A DNA stretch of 47,709 nucleotides from positions 1 to 47,709 of the forward strand of contig JAIUPL010000013.1 of NCBI GenBank assembly GCA_020160935.1. The letters are read 5' to 3'. The DNA comes from Bacteroidota bacterium (GTDB taxonomy: Bacteria; Bacteroidota; Bacteroidia; Chitinophagales; Saprospiraceae). The notes under the pieces are model-generated. The model did no database searches, was not told the DNA's origin, and saw only the letters and a list, made by a program, of their open reading frames with translations. Below are positions 36,201 through 43,940 of the stretch, in pieces; within the stretch, counting starts at the first letter, position 1; the number at the start of each line of letters is the position of its first letter. Both the position numbers and the translations under genes were made by a program.

Positions 36201-36754
36201 ACCAGCATCCAGGCCAGTCGGACGGAGCCGTCGCGTTGGGGTTCATAGCAGGCATTTACCGGAATATCCATGCTGGAAATAGCGCCGCCTTCGAACAACC
36301 AGTTGCGTTCGTTGGTCTTTTCTTTTAAGTTGGGCGTGGTAAATCCCCCAAAACCCAGGTTAGCCATCGCCAGTTCCAGCGCCTTGTAAGCCGACAGGGA
36401 TGGCGCCGTCAGGTTGATTTTCTGTGCCAGATTGGCCACCAGGCGATGTGATACGTATTTCACATTTCCATTCGGCAGCACATGCAGGCCGATGAGCGCA
36501 TTGTACACCGGAATGCCAGCATGCTGTTGTTGAATCCACACGTGCGTCACACCATTGTTTTTGCTGCGGTATTCGTCCGTCACTTTCAAATCGGCCACAT
36601 CCTGAACGGAAAGGCCCATGTCGGCAGCATGTTCTTTTAAATAACGAAGCGCCGTTTCGTGCGGCGCAGTACTGGTTTGTGCAAGGAGTTGGACAGCCCA
36701 AAAGGCCATCAGAGACAGCGTCAGGCAACGCCGGATGACGTACATCAGGTTCAT
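33209..36754 (-). CDS. Fungalysin-type (M36) metalloprotease with PA, DUF11-like and T9SS domains
   Basis: 1181 residues. Signal (~1-25, ending LAQTS), an FTP propeptide region (~30-150), then the M36 catalytic domain with the zinc motif HEYTH at 577-581 and the third-ligand region EEQMGEGWSDFF. A PA insert (QGCGDYTVSLAGKIVMVDRGDCTFVQKAQKAQQAGAVA) lies before the zinc motif. A DUF11-like domain (TTTPLIEPGEEVSFKITVINH ... NTIVTDELPDG) and a jelly-roll-like region follow, and the last ~80 residues (QPNPADDLLHLS ... GVYMVRLENA) are a T9SS type A sorting domain. A secreted protease or proteolytic adhesin is likely. Start Met1 or Met4. Confidence 0.93.
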   Translation of the reverse strand: MNLMYVIRRCLTLSLMAFWAVQLLAQTSTAPHETALRYLKEHAADMGLSVQDVADLKVTDEYRSKNNGVTHVWIQQQHAGIPVYNALIGLHVLPNGNVKYVSHRLVANLAQKINLTAPSLSAYKALELAMANLGFGGFTTPNLKEKTNERNWLFEGGAISSMDIPVNACYEPQRDGSVRLAWMLVIAQANTSDVWSMRVDAQTGLILSKHNRTVYCQAGHAHSGSDEAADCEDQVDAPATASSTLNENDETYNVFPLPAESPSHGSRELLLNPADPAASPFGWLDVDGVPGPEYTYTRGNNAWAYEDSANDNNGSPIESAQGSNGVFNFPFDPNLEPESNRSAAITNLFYMTNKMHDISYRFGFDEDAGNYQANNFGRGGNEGDPVMAEALDGSGVDNANFVPTPDGFSGRMQMYKWNRQGGKLLTVNAPAAISGTYSVGTSSGWGATIGSVPFTGDVVLADDGSGAETSAQGCGDYTVSLAGKIVMVDRGDCTFVQKAQKAQQAGAVACIVCNFEEDVIPMGGSGVNNFPIIMLKKSDCDLLKPFTGISLNASIVVPPVSGPERLDGDFDNGIIAHEYTHGISNRLTGGPSTADCLTNEEQMGEGWSDFFTLATTIRPGDVAGQKRGIGTYVQRQGNDGRGIRRYAYSTDMSINPQTYSWVALTPAVTGDPTQQFPHQKGEIWTSMLWDLYWAMVEKYGYDADINNANSGNARALQLVIDGMKIQPCDPGFVDGRDAIVLADLLNYEGVDTCLIMDVFARRGLGVGASQGSAMEDTDGVENFDPIPYCIKELKIKKETTTPLIEPGEEVSFKITVINHREEATVNTIVTDELPDGLFFLSASNGGTFSNGVITWNLGSVPAGQSRELTYTAKSAEGVGSQRQFRDPMDTDENWISLALDGNQYFSLQSAESLVGPSAWKANSLAEVSDFTLETPFQSFVVSGNQPVLRFWHRYNTEKSADAGILEIKKIDDVNWRRFTPEKVFRNSYPASVQYSTFGIPYLSAFSGNSNGWLQSYFDISDYAGEEVTIRFRFATDDNTANPGDAWLVDEVEVLDMLNYNSQACVTADGSNSACAVAKERGVIVQPAIVGTQDVIAANALGLVAQPNPADDLLHLSTSQALSGDVRATLVAADGRVVLTRSVNGLSEGQLLTLDVQQVPAGVYMVRLENAAGVGARKVVIR

Positions 36755-36830
36755 AATATTCAGAACAGTAACAAGTTTGATTTGATACGGAGAAAAATAC
36801 AGTTAAACGGGGGCTCCCAAAGGTATGGTA

Positions 36831-37058
36831 AAGTCGACAGTTGGCAGTCGACAGTTATTGGTCTTTCCAGGCAAATGCTTGCAATTGACAGTAAATAGTC
36901 GGCAGTCGACAGTTGTCAGTCAACAGTCGACAGTCGGCAGTCGACAGTCAACAGTCCGTAGAGTGTACCTGGTAAATATCGGCTTCTTGGTTAAAGTTGC
37001 CGAAAGTAGGTAGGTACACTACACGGACTGTTGACTGACGACTGTTGACTGTTGACTT
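36831..37058. repeat. GTCRRCA heptamer array palindrome upstream of prs
   Basis: GTCGACA/GTCGGCA/GTCAACA units on the left, complementary units (TGTTGAC, TGACGAC) on the right. The junction CGTAGAGTGTACC (36957-36969) pairs with GGTACACTACACGG (37013-37026). The core is AT-rich. It lies between the divergent M36 protease and prs; the right arm overlaps the promoter region of prs. Confidence 0.88.
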
Positions 37059-37071
37059 TTTCTTACCTTTG
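37045..37071 (+). promoter_or_regulatory. Probable prs promoter with TACCTTTG -7 box
   Basis: TACCTTTG (37064-37071) matches the Bacteroidota -7 consensus TAnnTTTG exactly. A TTG at 37045-37047, inside the repeat arm, is 16 bases upstream. Transcription would start near 37078, about 32 bases before the prs ATG. The array thus contributes the upstream promoter element, which is inference. Confidence 0.6.
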
Positions 37072-37109
37072 CACATCCTTTCATTTTAAGACCGTCTCGG
37101 CTTAACTAT

Positions 37110-38036
37110 ATGCCCGAAGTTAAACTATTTTCCTGCTCCGCTTCCAAAGCGCTGGCAACCGACATTGCCTATCATTTCGACGCGCCGCTGGGTGATACCA
37201 CGCTGGCCCGTTTCAGCGATGGCGAAATGCAAACCATTCTGAATGAAAGTGTACGCGGCGCCTACACTTTTTTTATTCAAAGCACTTGCCAGCCCCACGA
37301 CAACCTGATGGAATTGCTGCTCTGGATCGACACGGCCAAACGTGCTTCTGCGGGTTACATCACGGCCGTGATTCCGTATTTCGGTTATGCCCGACAAGAC
37401 CGGAAAGACAAGCCGCGGGTACCGATCAGCGCCAAATTAGTAGCCAACCTGCTCACGGCCGCCGGCGCCGATCGCATCATGACCATGGACTTGCATGCCG
37501 ACCAGGTGCAGGGCTTTTTCGACATTCCGGTCGACCACCTGCGCTCTGAAGCCATTTATTCGCAGTACCTGGAAAGCCAGGATTTGTCGAATGTCATTTT
37601 TGCCAGCCCGGACGTAGGCGGTGTAAAACGTGCCCGCCAATACTCCGTGTTTTTCAAACGGGAACTCGTCATTTGTGATAAATACCGCACCAAAGCCAAC
37701 GAAGTGTCGGCCATGACGGTCATCGGCAACGTCGACGGCGCCGACGTCATTCTGGTAGATGATATGGTGGATACGGCCGGCACGCTCTGCAAGGCTGCCG
37801 ATGCGCTCATGGATAAAGGCGCCAAATCGGTACGCGCTATTTGCACACACCCCGTGCTGTCGGGAAAAGCCTACGACAACATCGAAAAATCACAACTGTC
37901 GCAAATGATCGTCTGCGATACGATCCCGCTCACCCGCGAATGCTCCAAAATTCAGGTACTGTCTACCGCTAAGTTGTTCGCGCGCGCTATCCGGAATACG
38001 GTGGAGCATAAGTCGATTGCGGCGCTGTTCCATTGA
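37110..38036 (+). CDS. prs: Ribose-phosphate pyrophosphokinase (PRPP synthase)
   Basis: 308 residues. Makes PRPP from ribose-5-phosphate and ATP for purine, pyrimidine, histidine, tryptophan and NAD synthesis. DLHADQVQGFFDIPVDHL includes the catalytic His; ICDKYRTKANEV is the flexible catalytic loop, with Tyr where many enzymes have Arg but Lys and the second Arg kept; VILVDDMVDTAGT is the PRPP loop. FSDGEMQTILNESVRG is the N-terminal signature. Typical length ~310. A strong -7 box lies upstream and the stop codon joins directly to a GTGAGAGR array. Confidence 0.96.
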   Translation: MPEVKLFSCSASKALATDIAYHFDAPLGDTTLARFSDGEMQTILNESVRGAYTFFIQSTCQPHDNLMELLLWIDTAKRASAGYITAVIPYFGYARQDRKDKPRVPISAKLVANLLTAAGADRIMTMDLHADQVQGFFDIPVDHLRSEAIYSQYLESQDLSNVIFASPDVGGVKRARQYSVFFKRELVICDKYRTKANEVSAMTVIGNVDGADVILVDDMVDTAGTLCKAADALMDKGAKSVRAICTHPVLSGKAYDNIEKSQLSQMIVCDTIPLTRECSKIQVLSTAKLFARAIRNTVEHKSIAALFH

Positions 38037-38180
38037 GAGAGGGTGAGAGGGTGAGAGAGTGAGAGGGTGAGAGAGTGAGAGAGTGAGAGGGTGAGAGAGT
38101 GAGAGAGTGAGAGAGTGAGCGTTCGTAAAGTATGTGTACTCTACGAACTCTCACCCCTCTCACTCTCTCACTCTCTATCA
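38034..38180. repeat. GTGAGAGR octamer array palindrome between convergent genes
   Basis: It starts at the prs stop codon with GTGAGAGG/GTGAGAGA 8-base units (38037-38118). The core GTTCGTAAAGT...ACTCTACGAAC (38121-38147) forms a short hairpin with one mismatch. The right arm of CACTCTCT units ends at the TGA complement of the surface-protein gene (38178-38180). Confidence 0.9.
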
Positions 38181-40844
38181 TTGTTTCGCAAACGTACCTT
38201 CCACCCGGCCGGCTTCGCCCGACACCGAAATGCGATACATTCCGGCCGGCAAATTCGACACATTCAACTGGAAGTTGCCGCCATTGGCCACGATTTGTTG
38301 CAGCACCAGGCGACCGTCGGCGCTGAATACGCGCACATCGCTTTGACCGGCCTGCAGGCCATTTTCCCACTGAATGGAAGCCTGGAGCCAGTCGCCGGCA
38401 GGATTGGGCGACAGGAGCATGGAGCCCGTATTACCCGGATCTACTACGGGCGTCATACACACCACTTCACCCATTTCGAACACATCCTGGCAATCGGGGT
38501 GCAGGTGATCGCGCACCACAAACTCATAGTTGGTGCCATCGCCGGGCAGCGGGCCAAGAATGATGGGCTGCGGGTGGCTGTATTCAAAGTTGCCGTAGTT
38601 GTGGCCATTCCCCACAATATCAAATCCGCCGCCGCCGACATTGTCAAACTGGAAGTTGACCACTGCAAAAAACTGTCCGCACAGGCAAGGCGTGTGCAGC
38701 ACTTGCAGGTCGTAAATATGGCATGGATTGCCGTTCAGACAAGGAGGAACAGGGAATTCCAGCGTTTTGCAGCATTCCGTTTGTCCGGTAGCGATGCATA
38801 TTTTGATAACATCGTTGGCGCCGCCGTTGTACGGGAAATTCGGAATCATGAGCGGCAACTGGCTCATCGGGAAGCGCCCGAAGAAAACGCCGTTGGCAAA
38901 CACATTAAATGAGTCGACTGGCGTTGCCGAAACCAACTGGAAGTTGACAAACAACTGATAGGTCGTGTTGGAAGTGCACTGGCCGGTTTGCACCGTCAGG
39001 TTGAATATTTCGCAGGGACCGCTCGGGTCGAAGCAATCAGGCGCAGCAAATTCCAGCGTACGGCAGCACCCGCCGGTAGCCGTGTTGTTGCCTACACATA
39101 CCGTAATGACATCGTGTGCATTACCGCTCCAGGGGAAATTGTGAATGGTGAGCGGCAACTGGTTGGTACCGAAAGTGCCCAGGAAAGTATTGTTGTTGGC
39201 ATACACCCGGAAAGAATCGGGCAGGCTGATGCCGGCTACACCAAAATTAATGATGATGTTGTAGGTGCCGTTGTCGTGGCATTCGCCCGGATCGACCACC
39301 AGTTGGGTAATTTCACATGGCCCACCGCCAATACAAGTAGGCACCGGGAATTCCAGGATGCGGCAGCACTCGGTTTGTGCCGTAGCGATGCAAATTTTGA
39401 TCACATCATTGGCGCCGCCATTGTACGGGAAATTCGGAATGGTGAGCGGCAACTGGTTCATGCCATAGCGCCCGAAGAAAGCGCCATTGGCAAATACACT
39501 GAACGAGTCGACCGGCGTGGTGGATGCCACCTGGAAATTGACGTGCAACTGATACGTGGTATTGGAAGTGCATTCGCCGGTTTGAACCGTCAGGTTGAAC
39601 ACTTCGCAGGGAGAGCCGGGGTTGAAACAATCGGGCACGGCAAATTGCTGGGTGCGGCAGCATCCGCCGGCGGCTGTGTTATTTCCGACACAAATCGTAA
39701 TCACATCGTTGGCACCACCGCTCCAGGGGAAATTGTGGATGGTGAGTGGCAATTGATTGGTACCGAAGGAACCCAAAAAAGTGTTGTTGTTGGCATATAC
39801 CCGGAAAGAATCGGGCACACCGATGCCGGCTACGCCAAAATTGACCAGCAGGTTGTAGGTGCCGTTGTTATGGCATTCGCCCGGGGTGAGCACCAGTTGC
39901 GTGATCTCGCAAGGCGTACCATTGAGGCAGGCAGGCACCGGGAATTCGCGCGTAGAGCAGCATCCGAGGTCTTCATTTCCAATGCAAACTTTAATCACGT
40001 CATTGGCGCCACCATTGTACGGGAAGTTTGGAATGGTGAGTGGCAGTTGGTTGCTACCATATTTCCCAAAAAAGGCACCATTGGCAAACACGCGGAACGA
40101 GTCGACCGCCGTTGGGTAAATTGCTGTAAAATTCACCGTTACCTGATACGTAGTATTGGAAGTACACTGTCCGGTTGTTACCGTTAGTCCGTCGATGAAG
40201 CAAGTAGGCGTCGTGTTGCAATCCGGTGCGGGGAATTCTTTCACCTTGCAGCAGTTGTCGCTGTCGTTGATACAAACCTTGATCACATCATTGGCATTTC
40301 CGCTGGCGGGGAAATTGTTGATTTGTACGGGTAGTGCGCTCAATGCGTAGGTGCCCAGAATTTGTCCGTTGGCAGCAAACACGTCGAACAAGGCATTGGT
40401 AGGCGACGTCACCTGAAAATTCAGCATCAGATTGTAGTTATTGCTGCCAGGAACGCAGTCGCCAGGCGTCACCACCATGTCGTAAATGCTACAAGGCGTC
40501 ACTGCCGAGCAGGCAGGGATGTTGACCACGACAGAGGCAAAGCAGCCTTCAAAAACAGCGTCGCGCACGACAAATTCGCGGGTAGTAGCCGCATTACCTG
40601 CCGTAAAAGGCCCAAGTGTTACAGGTACGCTGCTGTACGGAAAAGTGCCATAGTTATTGCCATTGCCATGCACCGTGTACTGATTGGTGGTACCCGTGTG
40701 CTGAAAATTCAGCACTACCACGTACTGGCAAGAGGCAGGATCGATCGGAGAAACCGTAGCAGTAAGGCCGGTGATGTGACATTCCACCTGGGCCGACAGC
40801 ATGGTGGCCAGGAAAAACACCGGTAAGAAGGATAATAACCGCAT
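38178..40844 (-). CDS. Modular Cys-rich surface protein with T9SS type A domain
   Basis: 888 residues. A signal peptide (LLSFLPVFFLATMLSAQ) is followed by eight ~100-residue modules, each starting with a Cys (C[EH]I...) and ending in a P-x-C motif. Modules 3-7 alternate in an A-B-A-B-A pattern; A has SFRVFANGAFFGKYGSNQLP and NFPYNGGANDVIK, B has SFRVYANNNTFLGSFGTN and NFPWSGGANDVIT. The last ~80 residues (LLSPNPAGDWLQASI ... AGMYRISVSGEAG) are a T9SS type A sorting signal. No catalytic motif was seen, so an adhesin or structural coat protein is the best guess. At DNA level the AB pairs repeat every 594 bases. Confidence 0.87.
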   Translation of the reverse strand: MRLLSFLPVFFLATMLSAQVECHITGLTATVSPIDPASCQYVVVLNFQHTGTTNQYTVHGNGNNYGTFPYSSVPVTLGPFTAGNAATTREFVVRDAVFEGCFASVVVNIPACSAVTPCSIYDMVVTPGDCVPGSNNYNLMLNFQVTSPTNALFDVFAANGQILGTYALSALPVQINNFPASGNANDVIKVCINDSDNCCKVKEFPAPDCNTTPTCFIDGLTVTTGQCTSNTTYQVTVNFTAIYPTAVDSFRVFANGAFFGKYGSNQLPLTIPNFPYNGGANDVIKVCIGNEDLGCCSTREFPVPACLNGTPCEITQLVLTPGECHNNGTYNLLVNFGVAGIGVPDSFRVYANNNTFLGSFGTNQLPLTIHNFPWSGGANDVITICVGNNTAAGGCCRTQQFAVPDCFNPGSPCEVFNLTVQTGECTSNTTYQLHVNFQVASTTPVDSFSVFANGAFFGRYGMNQLPLTIPNFPYNGGANDVIKICIATAQTECCRILEFPVPTCIGGGPCEITQLVVDPGECHDNGTYNIIINFGVAGISLPDSFRVYANNNTFLGTFGTNQLPLTIHNFPWSGNAHDVITVCVGNNTATGGCCRTLEFAAPDCFDPSGPCEIFNLTVQTGQCTSNTTYQLFVNFQLVSATPVDSFNVFANGVFFGRFPMSQLPLMIPNFPYNGGANDVIKICIATGQTECCKTLEFPVPPCLNGNPCHIYDLQVLHTPCLCGQFFAVVNFQFDNVGGGGFDIVGNGHNYGNFEYSHPQPIILGPLPGDGTNYEFVVRDHLHPDCQDVFEMGEVVCMTPVVDPGNTGSMLLSPNPAGDWLQASIQWENGLQAGQSDVRVFSADGRLVLQQIVANGGNFQLNVSNLPAGMYRISVSGEAGRVEGTFAKQ

Positions 40845-40934
40845 AAGAAGGATGGGTTTGGTGAAATAAATATGTTACGGGGGATTTTTCCGGAAGATAC
40901 CGTGAGGACAGTTTTCGCTCCCCGGAGTGTCCGC

Positions 40935-41294
40935 TTATTTGAAAAAATATGGCAGGAAGATAAGGGCGCCGACAACTGCCGCACCGATGGCCGTAATCAG
41001 CACAGCCGCAGCCGCTACATCTTTCGCTTTGCCTGCCAGCGGGTGGTATTCGGGAGAAGCCAGATCGGTCAGGAATTCCAGCGCCGTATTCACGGCTTCC
41101 ATAGCCAAAACCATAGTGATACAGAACGAAATACAGACCCATTCCAGTCGGCTGATATGACACCACAGACCCAGCAAAATGGCTGCGATCGAAGCCAGTA
41201 TGTGGATACGCGCATTGGGCTGGCTGCGAAACAGTTCGGACAGGCCCTGAAAGGCGTATCGGAAACTGAGCAGGCGTTTTTGTACAAAGCCCAT
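40935..41294 (-). CDS. Diacylglycerol kinase family membrane protein (DgkA-like)
   Basis: 119 residues with three membrane helices. The family signature is complete: ARIHILASIAAILLGLW, then AMEAVNTALEFLTDLASPEYHPLAGKAKDVAAAAVLI with the metal/ATP-binding Glu and Asn. These enzymes phosphorylate diacylglycerol or undecaprenol at the inner membrane and recycle lipid carriers. Normal length. It follows the next gene (41332-41670) by 37 bases on the same strand, so the two are probably cotranscribed. Confidence 0.93.
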   Translation of the reverse strand: MGFVQKRLLSFRYAFQGLSELFRSQPNARIHILASIAAILLGLWCHISRLEWVCISFCITMVLAMEAVNTALEFLTDLASPEYHPLAGKAKDVAAAAVLITAIGAAVVGALIFLPYFFK

Positions 41295-41331
41295 GATTAT
41301 GAATTGTTTACGAGTAGAAAAAACCAGGAGG

Positions 41332-41670
41332 CTACCCTGGAAACGAACAGATTTCCTTTGGAGTTTGTAAAAATCCTTGTTCTATGGGAGGAGGGGCGCC
41401 TGGCATGGGCATCCGATCGTCGAGGGCTTCATTTTTAAAAAAGCAGATAGCAGCGCTACATCCCAGGCACACAAACATCAGCCGCGGATTGTCGATAATG
41501 AGAAAAAACAGGCCGAATAGCAGGTATCCCAATGCAATAAAAAATGCCTGATCGGCCCACCACTGGAATGCTGGCTGCCGGGGCGGAAAAATACAAAGCA
41601 AGGTGCCGGATAACAGGCTGATCGTCAGCACCTGTCGTACACGGGCATGGTCGAATACCGAGAAAGTCAT
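41332..41670 (-). CDS. Small membrane protein of unknown function
   Basis: 112 residues from the ATG at 41670, chosen because a -7-like box lies just upstream; an ATG at 41766 would add 32 residues. Three hydrophobic segments are visible (VLTISLLSGTLLCIFP, AFFIALGYLLFGLFFLII and RLMFVCLGCSAAICFF), followed by a hydrophilic tail with MPMPGAPPPIEQG. No family was recognised. It precedes the diacylglycerol kinase gene. Confidence 0.6.
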   Translation of the reverse strand: MTFSVFDHARVRQVLTISLLSGTLLCIFPPRQPAFQWWADQAFFIALGYLLFGLFFLIIDNPRLMFVCLGCSAAICFFKNEALDDRMPMPGAPPPIEQGFLQTPKEICSFPG

Positions 41671-41678
41671 TTCAGCGG

Positions 41679-41686
41679 CAAAGATA
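41679..41686 (-). promoter_or_regulatory. Candidate -7 box (TATCTTTG) close to the small membrane gene
   Basis: On the minus strand TATCTTTG matches TAnnTTTG. It ends 9 bases before the ATG at 41670, so a leaderless or very short 5' UTR transcript is implied. The -33 element is not convincing. Confidence 0.4.
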
Positions 41687-41767
41687 TGTTTTGCCGTCAG
41701 TTTTCCATGTTGGAGGGCTATAATCGCAGAATTTGCCAGGAAGTAAAAAAACTCTCCACACTCCATA

Positions 41768-41798
41768 TTGGATTTTGCGGAAGGTATTGTTATCTTTG
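41768..41798 (+). promoter_or_regulatory. Probable promoter of the tRNA-Ser pair
   Basis: TTG at 41768-41770 and TATCTTTG at 41791-41798 are 20 bases apart, matching the Bacteroidota -33/-7 arrangement. Transcription would begin near 41805, 20 bases before the first tRNA. Confidence 0.6.
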
Positions 41799-41824
41799 CC
41801 GCCGCTTTTGAAAAAGCCTTATCT

Positions 41825-41912
41825 GGAGAGATGTCCGAGTGGTTTAAGGAGCACGCCTGGAAAGTGTGTATACGCCTAAAGCGTATCCGGGGTTCGAATC
41901 CCCGTCTCTCCG
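41825..41912 (+). tRNA. tRNA-Ser (anticodon GGA)
   Basis: Acceptor GGAGAGA (41825-41831) pairs with TCTCTCC (41905-41911); discriminator G at 41912. The anticodon loop CTGGAAA gives GGA. A long variable arm (GTGTGTATACGCCTAAAGCG region) and the T arm GGGGTTCGAATCCCC are typical of class II serine tRNA. No encoded CCA. Confidence 0.95.
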
Positions 41913-41916
41913 CTTC

Positions 41917-42035
41917 ACCCGCCGTAGCCTTTGGCGTAGGCGGGTAATACTAAATACAATATCCGCCGTAGCCTTTGGCGAAAGCGGGTAAATATAAGGG
42001 AATAACCCGCCTACGCCCTGTGGGCTACGGCGGGT
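41917..42035. repeat. REP-like GC palindromes (three copies) between the tRNA-Ser genes
   Basis: ACCCGCCGTAGCC-TTT-GGCGTAGGCGGGT at 41917-41945, a shortened copy at 41962-41990 (TCCGCCGTAGCC...GCGGGTA) and a reverse-orientation copy at 42005-42035 (ACCCGCCTACGCCC-TGT-...GGCGGGT). Stem positions are nearly but not fully complementary in the middle. Confidence 0.85.
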
Positions 42036-42038
42036 AAA

Positions 42039-42126
42039 GGAGAGATGGCAGAGTTGGTTTAATGTACCTGATTCGAAATCAGGCGTACCTTCACGGGTAC
42101 CGGGGGTTCGAATCCCTCTCTCTCCG
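42039..42126 (+). tRNA. tRNA-Ser (anticodon CGA)
   Basis: Acceptor GGAGAGA (42039-42045) pairs with TCTCTCC (42119-42125), discriminator G at 42126. Anticodon stem CCTGA/TCAGG encloses TTCGAAA, anticodon CGA. Long variable arm and T arm GGGGGTTCGAATCCC. Class II serine tRNA. Confidence 0.95.
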
Positions 42127-42130
42127 CTTC

Positions 42131-42167
42131 ACCCGCCGTAACCCGCAAGGCGTAGGCGGGTTTTTTA
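42131..42167 (+). terminator. REP-like hairpin with T-run after the second tRNA-Ser
   Basis: ACCCGCCGTAACCCGC with AAGGCGTAGGCGGG is followed by TTTTTT (42161-42166). A factor-independent terminator for the tRNA transcript. This is a fourth copy of the REP-like element. Confidence 0.7.
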
Positions 42168-42246
42168 TTTCCCAAAGCGCATCTGTCATGCTATGGCTGA
42201 AAGATGCGCTTTTACTTGACTGTAGAGGTTGTAGTTATGTGGGCGG

Positions 42247-42276
42247 CCCGCCTTCGCCCTGCGGGCTATGGCGGGT
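42247..42276. repeat. Fifth REP-like palindrome
   Basis: CCCGCCTTCGCCCTGCGGGC followed by TATGGCGGGT; reverse-type copy of the element seen around the tRNA-Ser genes. It lies 48 bases downstream of the anti-sigma-like gene of module 2 (that gene ends at 42324 on the minus strand). Confidence 0.8.
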
Positions 42277-42323
42277 GAAGCGGGTAAAATAAAAGCAAAG
42301 GCCAGTAAACACTTTTTACTTCC

Positions 42324-43253
42324 TTATCGCAGTTTTTCCATCAATATGCTCGCCTGGTCTTTTTTTGCTTTGGGAAAAGCCCCGGAAACAACCTCGTCCA
42401 AAATACCCTTCAAGCGCTCTTTTTGTGTGGCTCCGGCAGCATACAGACTCAATGCCTCTTTCCATTTCGGTTCTTTGGAGTAGGCCCCCGTGGCCGCTAC
42501 GGCTGCAAAAGTATCGGCAGCGGCTTCAAATCGGCGCGCCTTGAACAAGGCATACCCTTTCAGATACGTGACATCGACACCCAGTTTACCTGTGGCCTTG
42601 ATTTGATTGAGCCGTGTAACAACCTCTTGATATTCACCTGGATTCCTGGCATTTTGGTATGCCTGCAATGCATCCGCAAATAATTGTTGATCGGGTGTAC
42701 TGTCATCCACGCCCCTGAACACACTCATATTTGCATCAAACATACTACTGGCTTCCTCTGCATACAAGGCAGCCATTGCAGTATTTTGCCGGTCGCGTTG
42801 CCTTTGGCGCGTCGGTTCAGGACTTTCTTCTGTTTGTTTTTGGGTGCTGTTTTCTACGACGGCTTTGGGTATACGTTGTTTTTCAACAGAGTCCGCAGGC
42901 CGGGAATTGGGAACGACCTGCTCGGGTGTTTCTGAAGACGGCGTACTTGCATCGGACGACCTAAATACCCAGACCAGCAGCCCCAAAAGCAACAAGAACA
43001 ACAGGAGTGCAAGTACCGGCAGGTAGCGCCGGCATCCCAATGAAGCCGGCGGACGAGCCGTCCATTCCCGAAACTCCGCGCTCGCTTTTTTATCCTTCAA
43101 GATGTCCAGGGCCTGCCTTTGAAGTGCATTCAATCGCACTTCTCTGGCCAGTGCCGTATCCTGTGCTATAGCCTCCTCCATCGCCAGCCGCTCTTCCGTA
43201 GAAAGCAGGCCATCCAGAAATGCATCTATTTTGTTGTACCAGTTCTGTTCCAT
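42324..43253 (-). CDS. Single-pass membrane anti-sigma-like protein (module 2)
   Basis: 309 residues, same design as 12573-13550. The cytoplasmic N-terminal ~75 residues (NKIDAFLDGLLSTEERLAMEEAIAQD) resemble anti-sigma N-terminal helices, one membrane helix lies at about 78-97 (LPVLALLLFLLLLGLLVWVF), then a Ser/Pro/Gln-rich linker and a TPR-like C-terminal domain (LKGYALFKARRFEAAADTFAAVAATG, WKEALSLYAAGATQKERLKGILDEV). It starts 24 bases after the sigma stop. The anti-sigma role is inferred from context. Confidence 0.7.
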   Translation of the reverse strand: MEQNWYNKIDAFLDGLLSTEERLAMEEAIAQDTALAREVRLNALQRQALDILKDKKASAEFREWTARPPASLGCRRYLPVLALLLFLLLLGLLVWVFRSSDASTPSSETPEQVVPNSRPADSVEKQRIPKAVVENSTQKQTEESPEPTRQRQRDRQNTAMAALYAEEASSMFDANMSVFRGVDDSTPDQQLFADALQAYQNARNPGEYQEVVTRLNQIKATGKLGVDVTYLKGYALFKARRFEAAADTFAAVAATGAYSKEPKWKEALSLYAAGATQKERLKGILDEVVSGAFPKAKKDQASILMEKLR

Positions 43254-43277
43254 ATTCCCAAAGCCTGTTTACGAATG

Positions 43278-43940
43278 TTAAAAGTTGTTGGAGAGAAGAT
43301 CAAGCAGTTTCTGTCGAGCCCTTTGCACGCGAACCTTTGTGTAGGGTTCTGTCCACAAATGCTTTTCTGCCGATTTAAGTTTCGCTTTTTTTGTAGCCTC
43401 CGCGATACGTGCATAGTGTTCTTGCATGTGTAAGGCGATTTCCGCCATTTTGTACTGTTCCGCCACGCAAGCCAGTATTTCCTGCTCTTCCGGGTGCAGT
43501 TGCTGGAGCAGGCGTTGCAGTTTTTCATACTGCTCGCCGTCTTCCAGTTTGGTATGTGGTGTGGCGGTTTCTGCCTGTTCGTGTTGCACGGCGTCGAAGG
43601 ATTCTATTTGTTTTTCGGAGCGTTTGAACTGCCGGTACATGACCCGAAGGGAAATTCTAAAAATATAGCCGCACATATCTTCTTTGTAGAACTGGAAGCC
43701 GGGCATGGCAGTATTTCTGCAAAATGCCAGGTAAGCATCTGTACAGGCATCTGTGATATGCTCCTCGCAGTAATTCTTCCACTCTTTCCTTTTTGCGTAT
43801 GCACGCACGGCCTTGAAAATGTGCTGGTATGCGCTTGTTACAAATTTTTGCAACGCGCGTTCGCGTTGATAGCCGACAGCAGAGCAGATTTCCTGTGCCA
43901 AAAGCCGGTCCGTACAAATTGCAGGCGATGCGTTCGTCAT
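43278..43940 (-). CDS. ECF-like sigma factor (module 2) with an extended region 4
   Basis: 220 residues. Region 2-like HITDACTDAYLAFCRNTAMPGFQFYKEDMCGYIFRISLRVMYRQFKR is followed by region 4: LHPEEQEILACVAEQYKMAEIALHM and then VRVQRARQKLLDLL as the recognition helix. Between the two helices of the HTH lies an extra ~28-residue basic segment (KKAKLKSAEKHLWTEPY), which is unusual for ECF factors. It is divergent from the zinc-finger and CHAT genes of the same module. DNA-binding by this altered HTH should be tested before assuming normal function. Confidence 0.8.
   Translation of the reverse strand: MTNASPAICTDRLLAQEICSAVGYQRERALQKFVTSAYQHIFKAVRAYAKRKEWKNYCEEHITDACTDAYLAFCRNTAMPGFQFYKEDMCGYIFRISLRVMYRQFKRSEKQIESFDAVQHEQAETATPHTKLEDGEQYEKLQRLLQQLHPEEQEILACVAEQYKMAEIALHMQEHYARIAEATKKAKLKSAEKHLWTEPYTKVRVQRARQKLLDLLSNNF

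Noticed and set aside
42062-42292. Open frame overlapping the second tRNA-Ser and REP-like elements
   Set aside because: It crosses a tRNA gene and GC palindromes; no coding evidence.
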